Shown: in pieces, positions 25,559-35,020 of the stretch
How the letters are laid out: each line of letters opens with the position of its first letter
Position numbering within the stretch: position 1 is the first letter of the stretch
Position numbers and translations under genes: made by a program
DNA from: Peribacillus simplex
GTDB lineage: Bacteria; Bacillota; Bacilli; Bacillales; DSM-1321
DNA: 64,000 nt
Direction of reading: 5' to 3'
Assembly: GCF_900156045.1 (NCBI RefSeq)
Contig: NZ_FTMX01000007.1
Location: 124,001 to 188,000, forward strand
The notes under the pieces: model-generated
Databases searched by the model: none
What the model saw: the letters and a program-made list of their open reading frames with translations, nothing else
What the model was told of the DNA's origin: nothing

Positions 25559-27127
25559 TTGGATATTCAAAAATTCCAAGAAAGTATGTACAGTCTTATC
25601 GTTGAAACTTCAACGAATCTTCCAAAGGATGTTCGTCGTGCGGTCAAAAGTGCAAAACAGCGTGAAAATGCAGGTACTCGTTCTGCATTAAGCTTGGCCA
25701 CCATCACGAATAATATTACAATGGCTGACGACAATGTATCACCGATTTGTCAGGATACTGGTCTGCCGACTTTCAAAATAAAAACTCCAGTTGGCGTGAA
25801 CCAACTTGAAATAAAAAAAGCAATCCGAAATGCGATCATTTTAGCGACAAAAGGCGGAAAACTTCGTCCAAACGCAGTTGACTCTTTATCGGGTGAAAAT
25901 AGCGGGGATAACCTTGGGGAAGGTCTTCCTGTCATTAAATTCGATCAATGGGAAAAAGACTATATTGATGTTCGCCTTATCTTAAAAGGCGGCGGCTGTG
26001 AAAATAAAAACATCCAATACAGTCTGCCTATGGAACTTGAAGGATTGGGGAAAGCGGGCCGTGATTTGGACGGAATCCGTAAATGTGTACTTCACTCTGT
26101 CTACCAAGCACAAGGACAAGGCTGCAGTGCCGGCTTCATCGGCGTTGGTATCGGTGGGGACCGTTCATCCGGATATGATCTGGCTAAGGCTCAACTTTTC
26201 CGCAGTAATGAAGATGTGAATCCGAATGAAGACCTTCGTAAACTTGAAGATTACATCATGAAGACAGCTAATGAATTGGGAATCGGCACGATGGGCTTTG
26301 GCGGCGAAACTACATTGCTTGGATGTAAAATCGGTGTCATGCACCGTATTCCGGCAAGCTTTTTCGTATCCGTTGCTTACAACTGCTGGGCATTCCGCCG
26401 TTTAGGAGTGAAAGTCAATCCTGAAACAGGTGAAATCAATGAGTGGTTGTATCAAGAAGGCGAGAAAATCGACTTTGCTTTAGAAGCAGAAAAAGCAGCG
26501 AAGGATGAAGTGGCAGCCGCTTCTGAACCGGACGTTAAAGCTTCCCGTGAAATCACCCTGCAAGCACCAATCACGGAAGAACAAATCCGTGAATTAAAAG
26601 TTGGTGACGTGGTTCATATTAACGGCAGGATGTATACAGGCCGTGATGCCATCCACAAGCATTTATCTGAAAATCCTGCACCAATCGACCTGGATGGACA
26701 AATCATCTATCATTGTGGCCCAGTTATGCTGAAGGACGAAGAAGGTAAATGGCATGTGAAGGCTGCGGGACCGACAACAAGTATTCGTGAAGAACCATAC
26801 CAAGGCGATATCATGAAACGATTCGGCATCCGCGCAGTTATCGGTAAAGGCGGAATGGGACCAAAAACACTAGAGGCGCTAAGTGAACACGGCGGCGTTT
26901 ATCTAAACGCAATCGGCGGGGCTGCTCAATATTATGCAGACTGCATCAAGTCCGTCGAAGGTGTGAACTTCACTGAATTTGGTATTCCAGAAGCGATGTG
27001 GCATCTGAATGTTGAAGGATTCACTGCCGTAGTTACCATGGATTCACATGGAAACAGCCTGCATAAAGACGTTCAGCAATCTTCATTGGAAAAATTGGCA
27101 CAATTCAAAGAACCAGTATTTAAATAA
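25559..27127 (+). CDS. fumA: Class I fumarate hydratase (iron-sulfur type)
   Basis: Interconverts fumarate and malate in the TCA cycle with a [4Fe-4S] cluster. The 522-residue protein contains both parts of class I enzymes in one chain: the alpha-type domain with cluster cysteines in PICQDTGLPTF, KGGGCENKN and TLLGCKIGV, and, from about residue 335, the beta-type domain (ITLQAPITEEQIRELKVGDV, then GKGGMGPKTLEAL). Start is a TTG placed 9 bases after GAGGGGG. Bacilli usually rely on class II FumC; this is therefore an additional, oxygen-sensitive enzyme, or a replacement. Confidence 0.92.
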   Translation: MDIQKFQESMYSLIVETSTNLPKDVRRAVKSAKQRENAGTRSALSLATITNNITMADDNVSPICQDTGLPTFKIKTPVGVNQLEIKKAIRNAIILATKGGKLRPNAVDSLSGENSGDNLGEGLPVIKFDQWEKDYIDVRLILKGGGCENKNIQYSLPMELEGLGKAGRDLDGIRKCVLHSVYQAQGQGCSAGFIGVGIGGDRSSGYDLAKAQLFRSNEDVNPNEDLRKLEDYIMKTANELGIGTMGFGGETTLLGCKIGVMHRIPASFFVSVAYNCWAFRRLGVKVNPETGEINEWLYQEGEKIDFALEAEKAAKDEVAAASEPDVKASREITLQAPITEEQIRELKVGDVVHINGRMYTGRDAIHKHLSENPAPIDLDGQIIYHCGPVMLKDEEGKWHVKAAGPTTSIREEPYQGDIMKRFGIRAVIGKGGMGPKTLEALSEHGGVYLNAIGGAAQYYADCIKSVEGVNFTEFGIPEAMWHLNVEGFTAVVTMDSHGNSLHKDVQQSSLEKLAQFKEPVFK

Positions 27128-27135
27128 TTATATGA

Positions 27136-27168
27136 AAAAGGCGCTCACCAAACGGTTGAGCGTCTTTT
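27136..27168. terminator. Terminator after fumA
   Basis: AAAGGCGCTCA pairs with TGAGCGTCTTTT (one G-U pair), with ACC/GGT extending the loop side. It also lies just beyond the stop of the leftward small gene. Confidence 0.85.
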
Positions 27169-27175
27169 ACATATC

Positions 27176-27313
27176 TTACTCTTCGATTTCCGGCAGTGGA
27201 TCGATCCTTGTAGCATCCTCTAAATTCAATCCACTTTTCACAAAATGAACAAACACTCCGCCACTTAAACCAAGACAACCAACAAAGCCTATAGTGATAA
27301 CCCATTCCAGCAT
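27176..27313 (-). CDS. 45-residue single-span membrane protein
   Basis: A short frame with a very strong ribosome binding site (AAGGGGGG, six bases before ATG). The peptide starts MLEWVITIGFVGCLGLSGGV, one hydrophobic segment, and ends in an acidic tail, IDPLPEIEE. No family is recognised. It is transcribed away from another small membrane-protein gene, sharing the 110-base region between them. Confidence 0.68.
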   Translation of the reverse strand: MLEWVITIGFVGCLGLSGGVFVHFVKSGLNLEDATRIDPLPEIEE

Positions 27314-27424
27314 TTCATTCCCCCCTTGCTAAATGTATATGAAAAAAAAGGCGATAATTTACTCAAAAAAGTACAATCTTTTGGAATGGACGCACATACA
27401 TTAGAAGAGAAAGGGGGGATTTTC

Positions 27425-27610
27425 ATGCAGAACAACTACATCTTATTCTTTATCGCCATGTTAACTGGTTTTGCTTTCATCAAACTTCCTGTGGCAAACA
27501 CGATTTTCTCCGGTCTTGGAACATTCCTTGACGTAGTCGGAATTGTAATCGTTCTCATTTTCGCTATCGCCATTATTTGGAAGGCGGCACAAGCGTTATT
27601 TAAAGGATAA
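27425..27610 (+). CDS. 61-residue membrane protein with two hydrophobic segments
   Basis: Starts at the ATG behind AAAGGGGGG; an upstream in-frame start at 27326 lacks a ribosome site. The peptide has two hydrophobic segments, about residues 5-24 and 34-54, and a short basic end (WKAAQALFKG). No family is recognised. Divergent partner of the 45-residue membrane protein; a strong terminator follows. Confidence 0.7.
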   Translation: MQNNYILFFIAMLTGFAFIKLPVANTIFSGLGTFLDVVGIVIVLIFAIAIIWKAAQALFKG

Positions 27611-27623
27611 ACAAAGCATGGAG

Positions 27624-27656
27624 GGCCAATCCTTTTCGGAGGATAGGCCTTTTTTT
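27624..27656 (+). terminator. Terminator
   Basis: GGCCAATCC (27624-27632) pairs with GGATAGGCC (27641-27649, one A-A mismatch) and is followed by seven T. Confidence 0.88.
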
Positions 27657-27691
27657 ACGTGGATTAAGGTTTTGCAAGAGATACCTATAAC

Positions 27692-27760
27692 AATTCGACC
27701 CACGGCCCGAAAACTGGTCCCTGAGCGTAGTGAATTCGACCCATGGCCCAATAATTCGAC
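27692..27760 (+). repeat. Two and a half copies of an AATTCGACCCAYGGCCC repeat
   Basis: AATTCGACCCACGGCCCGA at 27692 and AATTCGACCCATGGCCCAA at 27733, with a third AATTCGAC at 27753. The first two are 41 bases apart. Non-coding, between a terminator and pdaA. Confidence 0.65.
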
Positions 27761-27830
27761 ATTCACAATATCATGCATATAAATCTCCATGTTCCAAACA
27801 ATAAGTAAAAAGGACATGGGGGATATTCCA

Positions 27831-28616
27831 ATGAAAAAAAAGGTGATTTTATCCGCTTTTATATGCTTGATATGCTCTTTGGCAAGCCCAGCTTTTGCAG
27901 AATCCTATAACTGGGGTTTCAATAAAGGGAAAAATGGGACACCTGCCGATGCCGGTAAAAAATTCAATGAAATGCTGCCTGAATATGAAGCGATTTATAA
28001 AGGGGATACTAGGAAAAAAGTCGTTTATTTAACGTTTGATAATGGTTATGAAAATGGCTATACGGCCCAGATTTTAGATGTTCTGAAGAAACATGGTGCT
28101 CCTGGAGCTTTTTTTGTCACAGGTCATTATTTAAAGACCGCACCTGAGCTTGTTGTCCGTATGGCTAATGAGGGGCATATCGTAGGAAACCATTCCTGGA
28201 ACCATCCGGATATGACCAGCGTGACGGATGATGTGATACGCATGGAGCTTGAGCGGGTAAAAAAAGCAACGGAAAAATTAACGGGGCAAAAAGGAATGAA
28301 TTACTTAAGGCCGCCTCGTGGGGTATTTAATGAGAGAACAATGAGAATCGCAAAAAAAGAAGGGTATTACCACATCTTCTGGTCACTGGCATATAAAGAC
28401 TGGATTGTTGATCAACAAAAGGGTGCCGCGTTCGCACACGATGAAGTGCTTAGGCAGATTCATCCTGGCGCGATTTTATTATTGCATACCGTATCGAAGG
28501 ATAATGCGGATGCATTGGACCCGATTCTGACGGATCTTGAAAAACAGGGGTACACATTCAGTAGCCTTGATGATTTAATGATTGAGAAACAGTTGCCGAA
28601 CCGAATGCTTTATTAA
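27831..28616 (+). CDS. pdaA: Spore cortex polysaccharide deacetylase PdaA
   Basis: Deacetylates N-acetylmuramic acid (after CwlD removes the peptide) to allow muramic delta-lactam formation in the spore cortex, which is needed for germination. The 261 residues begin with a signal peptide (cleavage near ASPAFAE-S), followed by the NodB domain: VVYLTFDNGYENG with D70, a TGHYLKTAPELV strand, NHSWNHPDMT with the metal histidines, and LRPPRG. ATG 27831 follows a GGGGGAT site. Genes upstream and downstream (yfjT, yfjP) match the B. subtilis pdaA region. A marker that the organism forms spores. Confidence 0.93.
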   Translation: MKKKVILSAFICLICSLASPAFAESYNWGFNKGKNGTPADAGKKFNEMLPEYEAIYKGDTRKKVVYLTFDNGYENGYTAQILDVLKKHGAPGAFFVTGHYLKTAPELVVRMANEGHIVGNHSWNHPDMTSVTDDVIRMELERVKKATEKLTGQKGMNYLRPPRGVFNERTMRIAKKEGYYHIFWSLAYKDWIVDQQKGAAFAHDEVLRQIHPGAILLLHTVSKDNADALDPILTDLEKQGYTFSSLDDLMIEKQLPNRMLY

Positions 28617-28622
28617 AATGAG

Positions 28623-28660
28623 AAGCGGGTCCTGTAGTGATAATTCAGGTCCCGCTTTTA
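28623..28660 (+). terminator. Terminator after pdaA
   Basis: AAGCGGGTCCTG pairs with CAGGTCCCGCTT (one T-T mismatch), followed by TTTT. Confidence 0.87.
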
Positions 28661-28698
28661 TCCATTCTCTTCAATTTCAAGTAATATTTCTGGAAACA

Positions 28699-28707
28699 TG
28701 CTATAAT
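28699..28707 (+). promoter_or_regulatory. Extended -10 promoter of yfjP-yfjO
   Basis: TGCTATAAT is a perfect extended -10 element, 31 bases before the yfjP start. No strong -35 is visible. Confidence 0.5.
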
Positions 28708-28738
28708 ACGTGGAAAACTGCTAAAGGATGGATCGCTT

Positions 28739-29623
28739 GTGTGGACAGAAAAATTACAGGTTCAAGGACCCTATAATTTCGATCTAGTTCTCGAACGATT
28801 ATCGTTAGACCCACTTCAGGTAGTTGATTTTACTAACAGGACGGTAAAAGTTCCGCTATATATAGAAAAAGAACCAATCGTTTTGCAGGTTCAGGCAATA
28901 GGAAATATCGATGAACCATCTTTCATCATCAAAGGTCAATCAGAGGTTTACAAGTCAAAAGCAATCGAACGGTTAAAAAAGGTTTTTCATTGGCATCAGC
29001 CATTAGAAGGCGTTTCCCGGCATTTCATGGAATCAGATTTAAGGGAAATCTTCGAGGAGCACCGCGGTACTGCCATAGTCTTGGACTTCGATTACTACAG
29101 TTGCCTCGCCAAATGCATCATACATCAGCAATTGAACTTATCCTTTGCCCATACGCTCACGGAACGATTCGTTAAAACCTTCGGCTACCAGATGGAAGGT
29201 GCCTGGTTTTATCCGACACCGGAAACAACAGCCCAACTTCAAATCGAACAATTAAGAGCCATTCAATTCAGTGGCCGGAAAGCCGAATACGTCATAGGAC
29301 TTTCCGAGCAGATCATTCAAGGCCATCTCAACCTTGATATAATGGAAAAGCTATCCGATCAAGAGGTTATGGATACACTAATAAAAATACGCGGTATCGG
29401 TAGATGGACGGCTGAAAACTTCCTGCTTTTTGGACTTGGCAGGCCGAACCTATTTCCTAAAGCCGATATTGGCATTCAAAATGCTTTGAAAATATTATAT
29501 GGCTTACCGCAAAAGCCAACCCAAGAAGAAATGGAGTCCTATAGTGTGAAATGGGCCCCATATCTAAGCTACGCTTCCCTCTATTTGTGGAGAAGCATTG
29601 AAAAACGGAGTGAAAAGAAATGA
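28739..29623 (+). CDS. yfjP: DNA-3-methyladenine glycosylase (HhH-GPD family), YfjP-like
   Basis: Base-excision repair glycosylase for alkylated purines. The 294 residues include the helix-hairpin-helix [17 protein letters not shown] near 216-232 and the catalytic aspartate D243 in [12 protein letters not shown], which define the AlkA-type HhH-GPD family. The start is a GTG ten bases after AAAGGA. It overlaps the next gene by four bases (ATGA), so the two form an operon. Confidence 0.88.
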   Translation: MWTEKLQVQGPYNFDLVLERLSLDPLQVVDFTNRTVKVPLYIEKEPIVLQVQAIGNIDEPSFIIKGQSEVYKSKAIERLKKVFHWHQPLEGVSRHFMESDLREIFEEHRGTAIVLDFDYYSCLAKCIIHQQLNLSFAHTLTERFVKTFGYQMEGAWFYPTPETTAQLQIEQLRAIQFSGRKAEYVIGLSEQIIQGHLNLDIMEKLSDQEVMDTLIKIRGIGRWTAENFLLFGLGRPNLFPKADIGIQNALKILYGLPQKPTQEEMESYSVKWAPYLSYASLYLWRSIEKRSEKK

Positions 29624-31005
29624 CAAACATTCAAGATACAAAACTGGAAGTGAATCAAACCCTTCCCCTTACGATTAAACGGCTTGGCATTAACGGGGAG
29701 GGAGTCGGTTATTTCAAAAAGAAAGTCGTCTTCGTCCCAGGAGCATTGCCTGGTGAAGAAATTGTAGCTTTGGTCACAAAGGTTCAGCCAAACTTCACCG
29801 AGGCAAAAATAAAAACCATCCGTAAAGAATCGCCGCATCGCATTGCAGCACCATGTCCAGTTTACGCTGAATGCGGCGGATGTCAGTTACAGCATTTAAG
29901 CTATGCCCAGCAGCTTATTGAAAAACGCGATATTGTAATTCAAGCGATGGAACGTCATTCGAAATTCCCAGTTTCTTCATTAAATGTAAAAGAAACGATC
30001 GGCATGGAAGATCCTTGGAATTACCGTAATAAAAGTCAGTATCAAGTCGGCCAAAAAGATGGCAAATTAATTGCTGGCCTTTACGGCTTGAATTCCCACA
30101 CACTGATCGATATCCCGAATTGCCTTGTACAACATAAGGCAACAAATAAGGTAACGCGTACAGTGAAAAAGATACTAAAGAACCTGAACATCTCGATTTA
30201 TAACGAAAGAAAAAGAAAAGGTGTTATCCGTACGGTCATTACACGGGTAGGATTTGAAACAGGTGAAGTGCAGGTTGTCCTCGTTACAGGTGCGGAGGAA
30301 ATTCCACAAAAGGATCAGTTGCTTAAACAAATTCGTGACCAACTGCCAGAAGTGAAATCGGTCGTTCAAAACATCAACAACCGGAACACATCACTTATTT
30401 TTGGCGAAAAAACGATTCACTTGGCAGGCGAAAAGGTCATCAACGAAACATTGGGTGACCTATCATACGAACTATCAGCCCGTACATTCTTCCAGCTTAA
30501 CCCGGTCCAAACTGTTCGCTTATATGATGAAGTGAAAAAAGCGGCAGCCTTAACCGGCACGGAAAAAGTGGTTGACGCTTATTGTGGCGTCGGGACCATT
30601 GGCCTATGGCTGTCCGAAAATGCCAAAGAAGTCAGAGGAATGGACGTCATTAAAGAATCCATTGAGGACGCCAAGAAAAATGCAAAAAAACATAAACGCA
30701 ACAATGTATACTATGAAACAGGCAAAGCCGAGAATATCCTCCCACGCTGGACCAAAGAAGGCTGGAAACCGGACGTACTGGTCGTCGATCCGCCAAGATC
30801 CGGCTGTGATCAATCATTACTGCAGACAATCTTGAAAGTTAAACCAAAAACCATTGTGTACGTATCATGCAACCCGTCCACATTGGCGAAGGACTTACAA
30901 GAACTGGGCTCTACTTATCGCGTGGAGGCCATGCAGCCGGTGGACATGTTCCCGCAGACCAGCCATGTGGAAGTGGTAACCTCATTGAAGCTGATTAAAG
31001 AGTAA
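29620..31005 (+). CDS. yfjO: 23S rRNA (uracil-5-)-methyltransferase, RlmCD/RumA family (YfjO position)
   Basis: SAM-dependent RNA m5U methyltransferase. The 461 residues contain a TRAM domain (about 8-66), the 4Fe-4S cysteines C79, C85 and C88 ([14 protein letters not shown]) with a fourth in PNCLVQ, a SAM site [19 protein letters not shown] and the catalytic cysteine in [14 protein letters not shown]. subtilis has two such proteins, RlmCD (YefA) and YfjO. The genome context here is that of yfjO. Exact uridine target not known from the sequence. Confidence 0.88.
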   Translation: MTNIQDTKLEVNQTLPLTIKRLGINGEGVGYFKKKVVFVPGALPGEEIVALVTKVQPNFTEAKIKTIRKESPHRIAAPCPVYAECGGCQLQHLSYAQQLIEKRDIVIQAMERHSKFPVSSLNVKETIGMEDPWNYRNKSQYQVGQKDGKLIAGLYGLNSHTLIDIPNCLVQHKATNKVTRTVKKILKNLNISIYNERKRKGVIRTVITRVGFETGEVQVVLVTGAEEIPQKDQLLKQIRDQLPEVKSVVQNINNRNTSLIFGEKTIHLAGEKVINETLGDLSYELSARTFFQLNPVQTVRLYDEVKKAAALTGTEKVVDAYCGVGTIGLWLSENAKEVRGMDVIKESIEDAKKNAKKHKRNNVYYETGKAENILPRWTKEGWKPDVLVVDPPRSGCDQSLLQTILKVKPKTIVYVSCNPSTLAKDLQELGSTYRVEAMQPVDMFPQTSHVEVVTSLKLIKE

Positions 31006-31012
31006 GCAGAGT

Positions 31013-31045
31013 AATCCGGGAATCTGTAAAAGGTTCTCGGATTTT
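31013..31045 (+). terminator. Terminator after yfjO
   Basis: AATCCGGGAA pairs with TTCTCGGATT (one G-U), then TTTT; moderate U-tract. Confidence 0.75.
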
Positions 31046-31122
31046 AATCTGCGTTTATTTCCATCCATTTGTGAAATAATGAAAGTACTGTGAAAATCGA
31101 GAAATACATAGGAGGGTTTTGG

Positions 31123-31647
31123 ATGCATAATCATGATATATTAATACGATTAAGATATGCGCTGGATATTAAAAATAAAGATATGGTAGAGATATTTAAG
31201 CTCGGGGATATTGGAGTGACAAGAGAAGAAGTCATGCAGATGCTTACAAAACCAAAAGATGATTATTATGATGAATATGATGATGATGATATGGATGAAG
31301 ATGAAGATGGGGTAAACTGCAATAACATGATGTTAGAGTCCTTTTTAAATGGTTTGATCATTTTTAAAAGAGGGAGACAAGAGTCAAAACCTGGTCAGCC
31401 TCAAAGTCAGCCACCGGCTGTAAAGATTAAGGAAAGTGTGAATAATATCCTTCTGAAGAAACTGAAAATAGCATTGACATTAACAAGTGAGGATATGATT
31501 GATATCTTGGATGAAGCAGGTGTCATGATAACCAAAGGGGAATTAAGCGCTATATTAAGAAAAGTGGGTCATAGGAATTATAAAGAGTGCGGAGATCGTT
31601 ACGCCAGGAATTTCTTAAAAGGATTAACTTTGAGATATAGGGGATAA
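31123..31647 (+). CDS. DUF1456 (YehS-like) protein with two repeats and an acidic linker
   Basis: A 174-residue protein with two copies of a YehS/DUF1456-like unit: residues 4-37 (ILIRLRYALDIKNKDMVEIF) and about 113-150 (LLKKLKIALTLTSEDMIDIL), each followed by a segment with TREEVMQML or TKGELSAIL and an FLNGL/FLKGL end. Between them lies a very acidic linker (YYDEYDDDDMDEDEDG). ATG 31123 follows AGGAGGG. Function unknown. No terminator is evident directly after it. Confidence 0.8.
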   Translation: MHNHDILIRLRYALDIKNKDMVEIFKLGDIGVTREEVMQMLTKPKDDYYDEYDDDDMDEDEDGVNCNNMMLESFLNGLIIFKRGRQESKPGQPQSQPPAVKIKESVNNILLKKLKIALTLTSEDMIDILDEAGVMITKGELSAILRKVGHRNYKECGDRYARNFLKGLTLRYRG

Positions 31648-31821
31648 GGGTTTAGAACTGTTTTTATATGCACATCATTACAATCAGGCTTTGATTTCGT
31701 GAAAAGTACTTTTCCGATTTCAGGGCCTTTTCCTTTTCGCATGAACGTTATTGGAGACATTGATAAGTGCGGGAACAGTTAAAAAACCAGAAGGCACACT
31801 TAAGGCACCTTCGCACGTTCA

Positions 31822-32716
31822 TTAACCTCTTAAAAAGTCTGGCTTTGCAAAATTGGGGCTGGGATATTTATAAAAGCCTTCTCCTGCTTCTCTACCGACT
31901 TTCCCTTTATCGATATACTCTGTTTTCAAAAGGTTAGCTTTTCAACCTCTGGATCACCTGTCGCTTTCGCTTTTGCAAGTGAAATATTATAAGCGGTATT
32001 GATTCCTACCACGTCTAAAATGGCGAAAGGGCCAAGCGGCGCTCCTGTTGCGACCATCCACGTTTTATCGATGGTTTCCGTATCTGCCACTCCTTTTAAT
32101 AAGAGCATTTGGGCAGCATCCAAAAGGGGAACCAATAAGGAATTCAAAATATAGCCTGGCTGCTCTTTATGTAAAGGCAGAGGAACCATTCCAATTGCTT
32201 TTGCAAAATCAATCACTTCATCGAACACTTCACTATCCGTTCCGGGATGTTTCATGATTTCTGCCGTATTGTTTTTCCAGATTTCATTAGCGAAGTGTAA
32301 CGCCAGGAATTTTTTTGGACGGCCTGTCGCTTCGGCAAATTGGCTTGGTAAAAATGTAGACGAGTTCGTGGCGAAAATTGTTTTATCAGGAGCCACTTTT
32401 CCTAACTCCGTGTAAAAATCCGTTTTGATTTGAACCACTTCTGGAATCGCTTCAATCACAAGGTCAGCATCGGCTACTGCCGCAGATAAATCACTGTGGA
32501 AAGAAATGCGGGCATAAGCAGTATTGAGATTTTCCTCCGTTGCGCCTATGTCTTCTTTATAGTATGGCTTCAAATTATTGATCCTATCTTTTGCACGTTC
32601 CAATGCTTCGTTATTGATGTCATATACAGATACGTTGAATCCTTTGAAGGCGGTTTGAAATGCGATCTGACTTCCTAAAACGCCGCTGCCGGCATCGTGA
32701 TATTTTTATAATTCAC
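31822..32716 (-). pseudogene. 3-hydroxyacyl-CoA dehydrogenase, broken by two frameshifts
   Basis: The NAD-binding and C-terminal 3HCDH domains are fully recognisable: a GTG behind AAAGGAG starts MNYKNIT, one base is missing just before the GSGVLGSQIAFQTAFKGF nucleotide-binding loop (ATGCC where ATTGCC is expected, near 32692), and the frame then runs through NSSTFLPSQFAEATGRPKKF, LALHFANEIWKN, PLGPFAILDVVG. A second missing base near 31935 ends the frame at KLTF, after which LLKTEYIDKGKVGREAGEGF continues in another frame to a stop at 31822. With both bases restored the protein would be about 298 residues, the normal length. Either decay or two assembly errors. Confidence 0.85.
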
Positions 32717-33280
32717 AGCTATTCTCCTTTATTTCTTTGAATAGTTCTTCTTGTTAATTATTGCACTTATCTTGAAAATAGATGCAGGAATTAACTTGAT
32801 ATACGTTTTTTTCCTATATGAAACCTGATAAACACATGTTAAGAATGTAACAACCCTTCTCGGATGTAGGACAATCTTCATAACTTTTGCCTATCACTTT
32901 GAATAGGTTGTATATTTTGCTCATTACTTCACGAAAGGAAAGTTGCCTATTAGCATTTCACCCGAAAAAGAATTCCAGGGGTGGACCAATGGAGGGCCAT
33001 TAAGCTGTTAAAGGGTGATTCAGAGGAACGACCGTTTGGTTTTTCCATTGTAGAAAATCACAAGGTGTGGATAGAGGAAGAAGGAAATGAAAAAAACAAA
33101 TTATTCAGACTTTCCTCCTGATCTTGTGCATAACTTTTTTGTTTTTGATCTCTTTGTATTTGAACGTAACTTCAATATCCTGAGCTGATCAGCAGTTCTA
33201 TTTTTATTGTTGTAATGGTCTTAAGCGTCCATTAGTACAATGTAAAACAGACAAAAAAGAGGATGATTAATCCCCTTAGT
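32717..33280. other. 560-base region with only a short anonymous frame
   Basis: A 46-codon frame at 32981-33121 (plus strand; starts VDQWRAIKLLKGDSEERPFG, ends LFRLSS) lacks a spaced ribosome binding site and may be a gene remnant. I recognise nothing else here. Confidence 0.4.
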
Positions 33281-33412
33281 TTACTTGTCTTCATTTATTT
33301 GTTCATCAGGTTTTTGGACGATTTCTTTTAATTCCCCAATATCACCTTTTGCATTGATAATCTCAAAAATTTCATTTAGGCCTTCTGATGTTTTTTCATC
33401 TTCCGTTTTCAC
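33281..33412 (-). CDS. 43-residue acidic peptide
   Basis: A GTG start five bases after AAGGAGGGG, then MKTEDEKTSEGLNEIFEIIN and a charged tail (ELKEIVQKPDEQINEDK). Highly hydrophilic, no signal or membrane segment, probably helical. No family recognised. The strong ribosome site and clean codon pattern support a real gene, although no terminator follows. Confidence 0.6.
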   Translation of the reverse strand: MKTEDEKTSEGLNEIFEIINAKGDIGELKEIVQKPDEQINEDK

Positions 33413-33573
33413 TATACCCCTCCTTAATTAGGTTAATGGTTAAGGTCTCCAAAAAACCAGTAGATAAAACATCGGTTACCTTGGAAAATTGATGAAATTC
33501 TCTTCGCATTTCCATTGATATAAAAGCATTTTAGGCGGATGTTAATTGTAAAACTACAAAAATTCAAATTTTT

Positions 33574-33594
33574 TTGTCCGCGCAATATGGACAA
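33574..33594. promoter_or_regulatory. Inverted repeat TTGTCC-N9-GGACAA upstream of kbl
   Basis: TTGTCC (33574-33579) and GGACAA (33589-33594) flank nine bases. It is about 190 bases before the kbl start, in a 370-base leader that otherwise shows no gene. It looks like an operator for a dimeric regulator; which one is unknown. Confidence 0.4.
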
Positions 33595-33785
33595 CATTAA
33601 AATTATCTATTATTATGATTGTTATAACTCTTAGTATAAAGGGATTTGTGGTACTTCTTAGTGTATTTTTAGAGAGGACACATGTATTTTTAGAAAAAAG
33701 GGAAAAAATACAATATTTTTAAAATAGGGGTAAAACATATAAAGATCCTGCATTTATTCCAACCATCAATGAGGGGGTATATTAA

Positions 33786-34976
33786 ATGTCAAGTGAAGTA
33801 TTAAATCAATTTTTGAAAGAAAATTTGGAAGATTTAAAAGAAAAGGGACTATACAACGTTATTGATCCGGTGGAAGGTCCAAACGGTCCGGTAATCACCA
33901 TTGCAGGCAGGGAGTTAATTAATTTATCATCAAATAACTATCTAGGTTTAGCAACAGATCGACGATTAATAGAGGCTTGCATAGAAGCGACGAAAACATA
34001 TGGTGTCGGGGCTGGTGCCGTTCGTACGATTAACGGAACTTTGGATATTCATGTCAAATTAGAAGAAAAGCTTGCAGAATTTAAACATACAGAAGCCGCC
34101 ATTGCTTATCAATCTGGATTTAACTGTAATATGGCAGCGATTTCAGGAGTGATGGATAAACATGACGCCATTCTTTCAGATGAACTGAACCATGCTTCAA
34201 TCATTGATGGATGCCGATTATCCAAGGCGAAAATTATTCCCTTTATCCATTCCGACATGGACGATTTACGGACAAAAGCACGCCAAGCAAAGGAGTCCGG
34301 ATTGTATAACAAAGTCATGATCATTACTGATGGAGTTTTCTCGATGGACGGGGATATTGCCAAGCTTCCTGAAATTGTGGAGATTGCAGAAGAGTTTGAC
34401 TTAATTACTTATGTTGATGATGCACATGGATCGGGTGTATTAGGTAATGGTGCAGGAACGGTAAAACATTTTGGGTTATCGGATAAAGTGGATTTCCAAA
34501 TTGGAACATTATCCAAAGCCATTGGTGTTGTTGGAGGCTATGTAGCTGGAAAGAAAGATTTGATCGATTGGTTAAAGGTGAGAAGCCGTCCATTTTTATT
34601 TTCAACGGCTGCCACACCGGGAGCAGTTGCAGCTAGTATAGAAGCCATCGAAATTTTGATGAATAGCTCAGAACTTCAAAATAAGCTGTGGGAAAACAGT
34701 GATTACTTGAAAAAGGGCCTAAAAGAATTAGGGTTTGATATCGGGGAGAGCGAAACACCGATTACGCCTTGCATCATAGGGGATGAAACAAAAACGCAGC
34801 AATTCAGCAAGAGGCTGAATGAAGAAGGTGTGTATGCTAAATCCATCGTATTCCCTACCGTTCCAAAGGGTACTGGAAGAGTGCGGAATATGCCAACTGC
34901 TGCTCATACAAAAGAGATGCTGGACCGTGCAATTGCCATTTATGAAAAAGTGGGAAAAGAGATGTCGATCATATAA
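33786..34976 (+). CDS. kbl: Glycine C-acetyltransferase (2-amino-3-ketobutyrate CoA ligase)
   Basis: PLP enzyme that splits 2-amino-3-ketobutyrate with CoA into glycine and acetyl-CoA, the second step of threonine breakdown. The 396 residues follow the alpha-oxoamine synthase family: [36 protein letters not shown] and the PLP lysine K244 in [22 protein letters not shown] before the ATG. First gene of a two-gene operon with tdh; the product of Tdh is its substrate. Confidence 0.95.
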   Translation: MSSEVLNQFLKENLEDLKEKGLYNVIDPVEGPNGPVITIAGRELINLSSNNYLGLATDRRLIEACIEATKTYGVGAGAVRTINGTLDIHVKLEEKLAEFKHTEAAIAYQSGFNCNMAAISGVMDKHDAILSDELNHASIIDGCRLSKAKIIPFIHSDMDDLRTKARQAKESGLYNKVMIITDGVFSMDGDIAKLPEIVEIAEEFDLITYVDDAHGSGVLGNGAGTVKHFGLSDKVDFQIGTLSKAIGVVGGYVAGKKDLIDWLKVRSRPFLFSTAATPGAVAASIEAIEILMNSSELQNKLWENSDYLKKGLKELGFDIGESETPITPCIIGDETKTQQFSKRLNEEGVYAKSIVFPTVPKGTGRVRNMPTAAHTKEMLDRAIAIYEKVGKEMSII

Positions 34977-35020
34977 GAGATTGCTTGTTTCAGAGTTTAA
35001 AACATAGGGAGGGATTTTTG

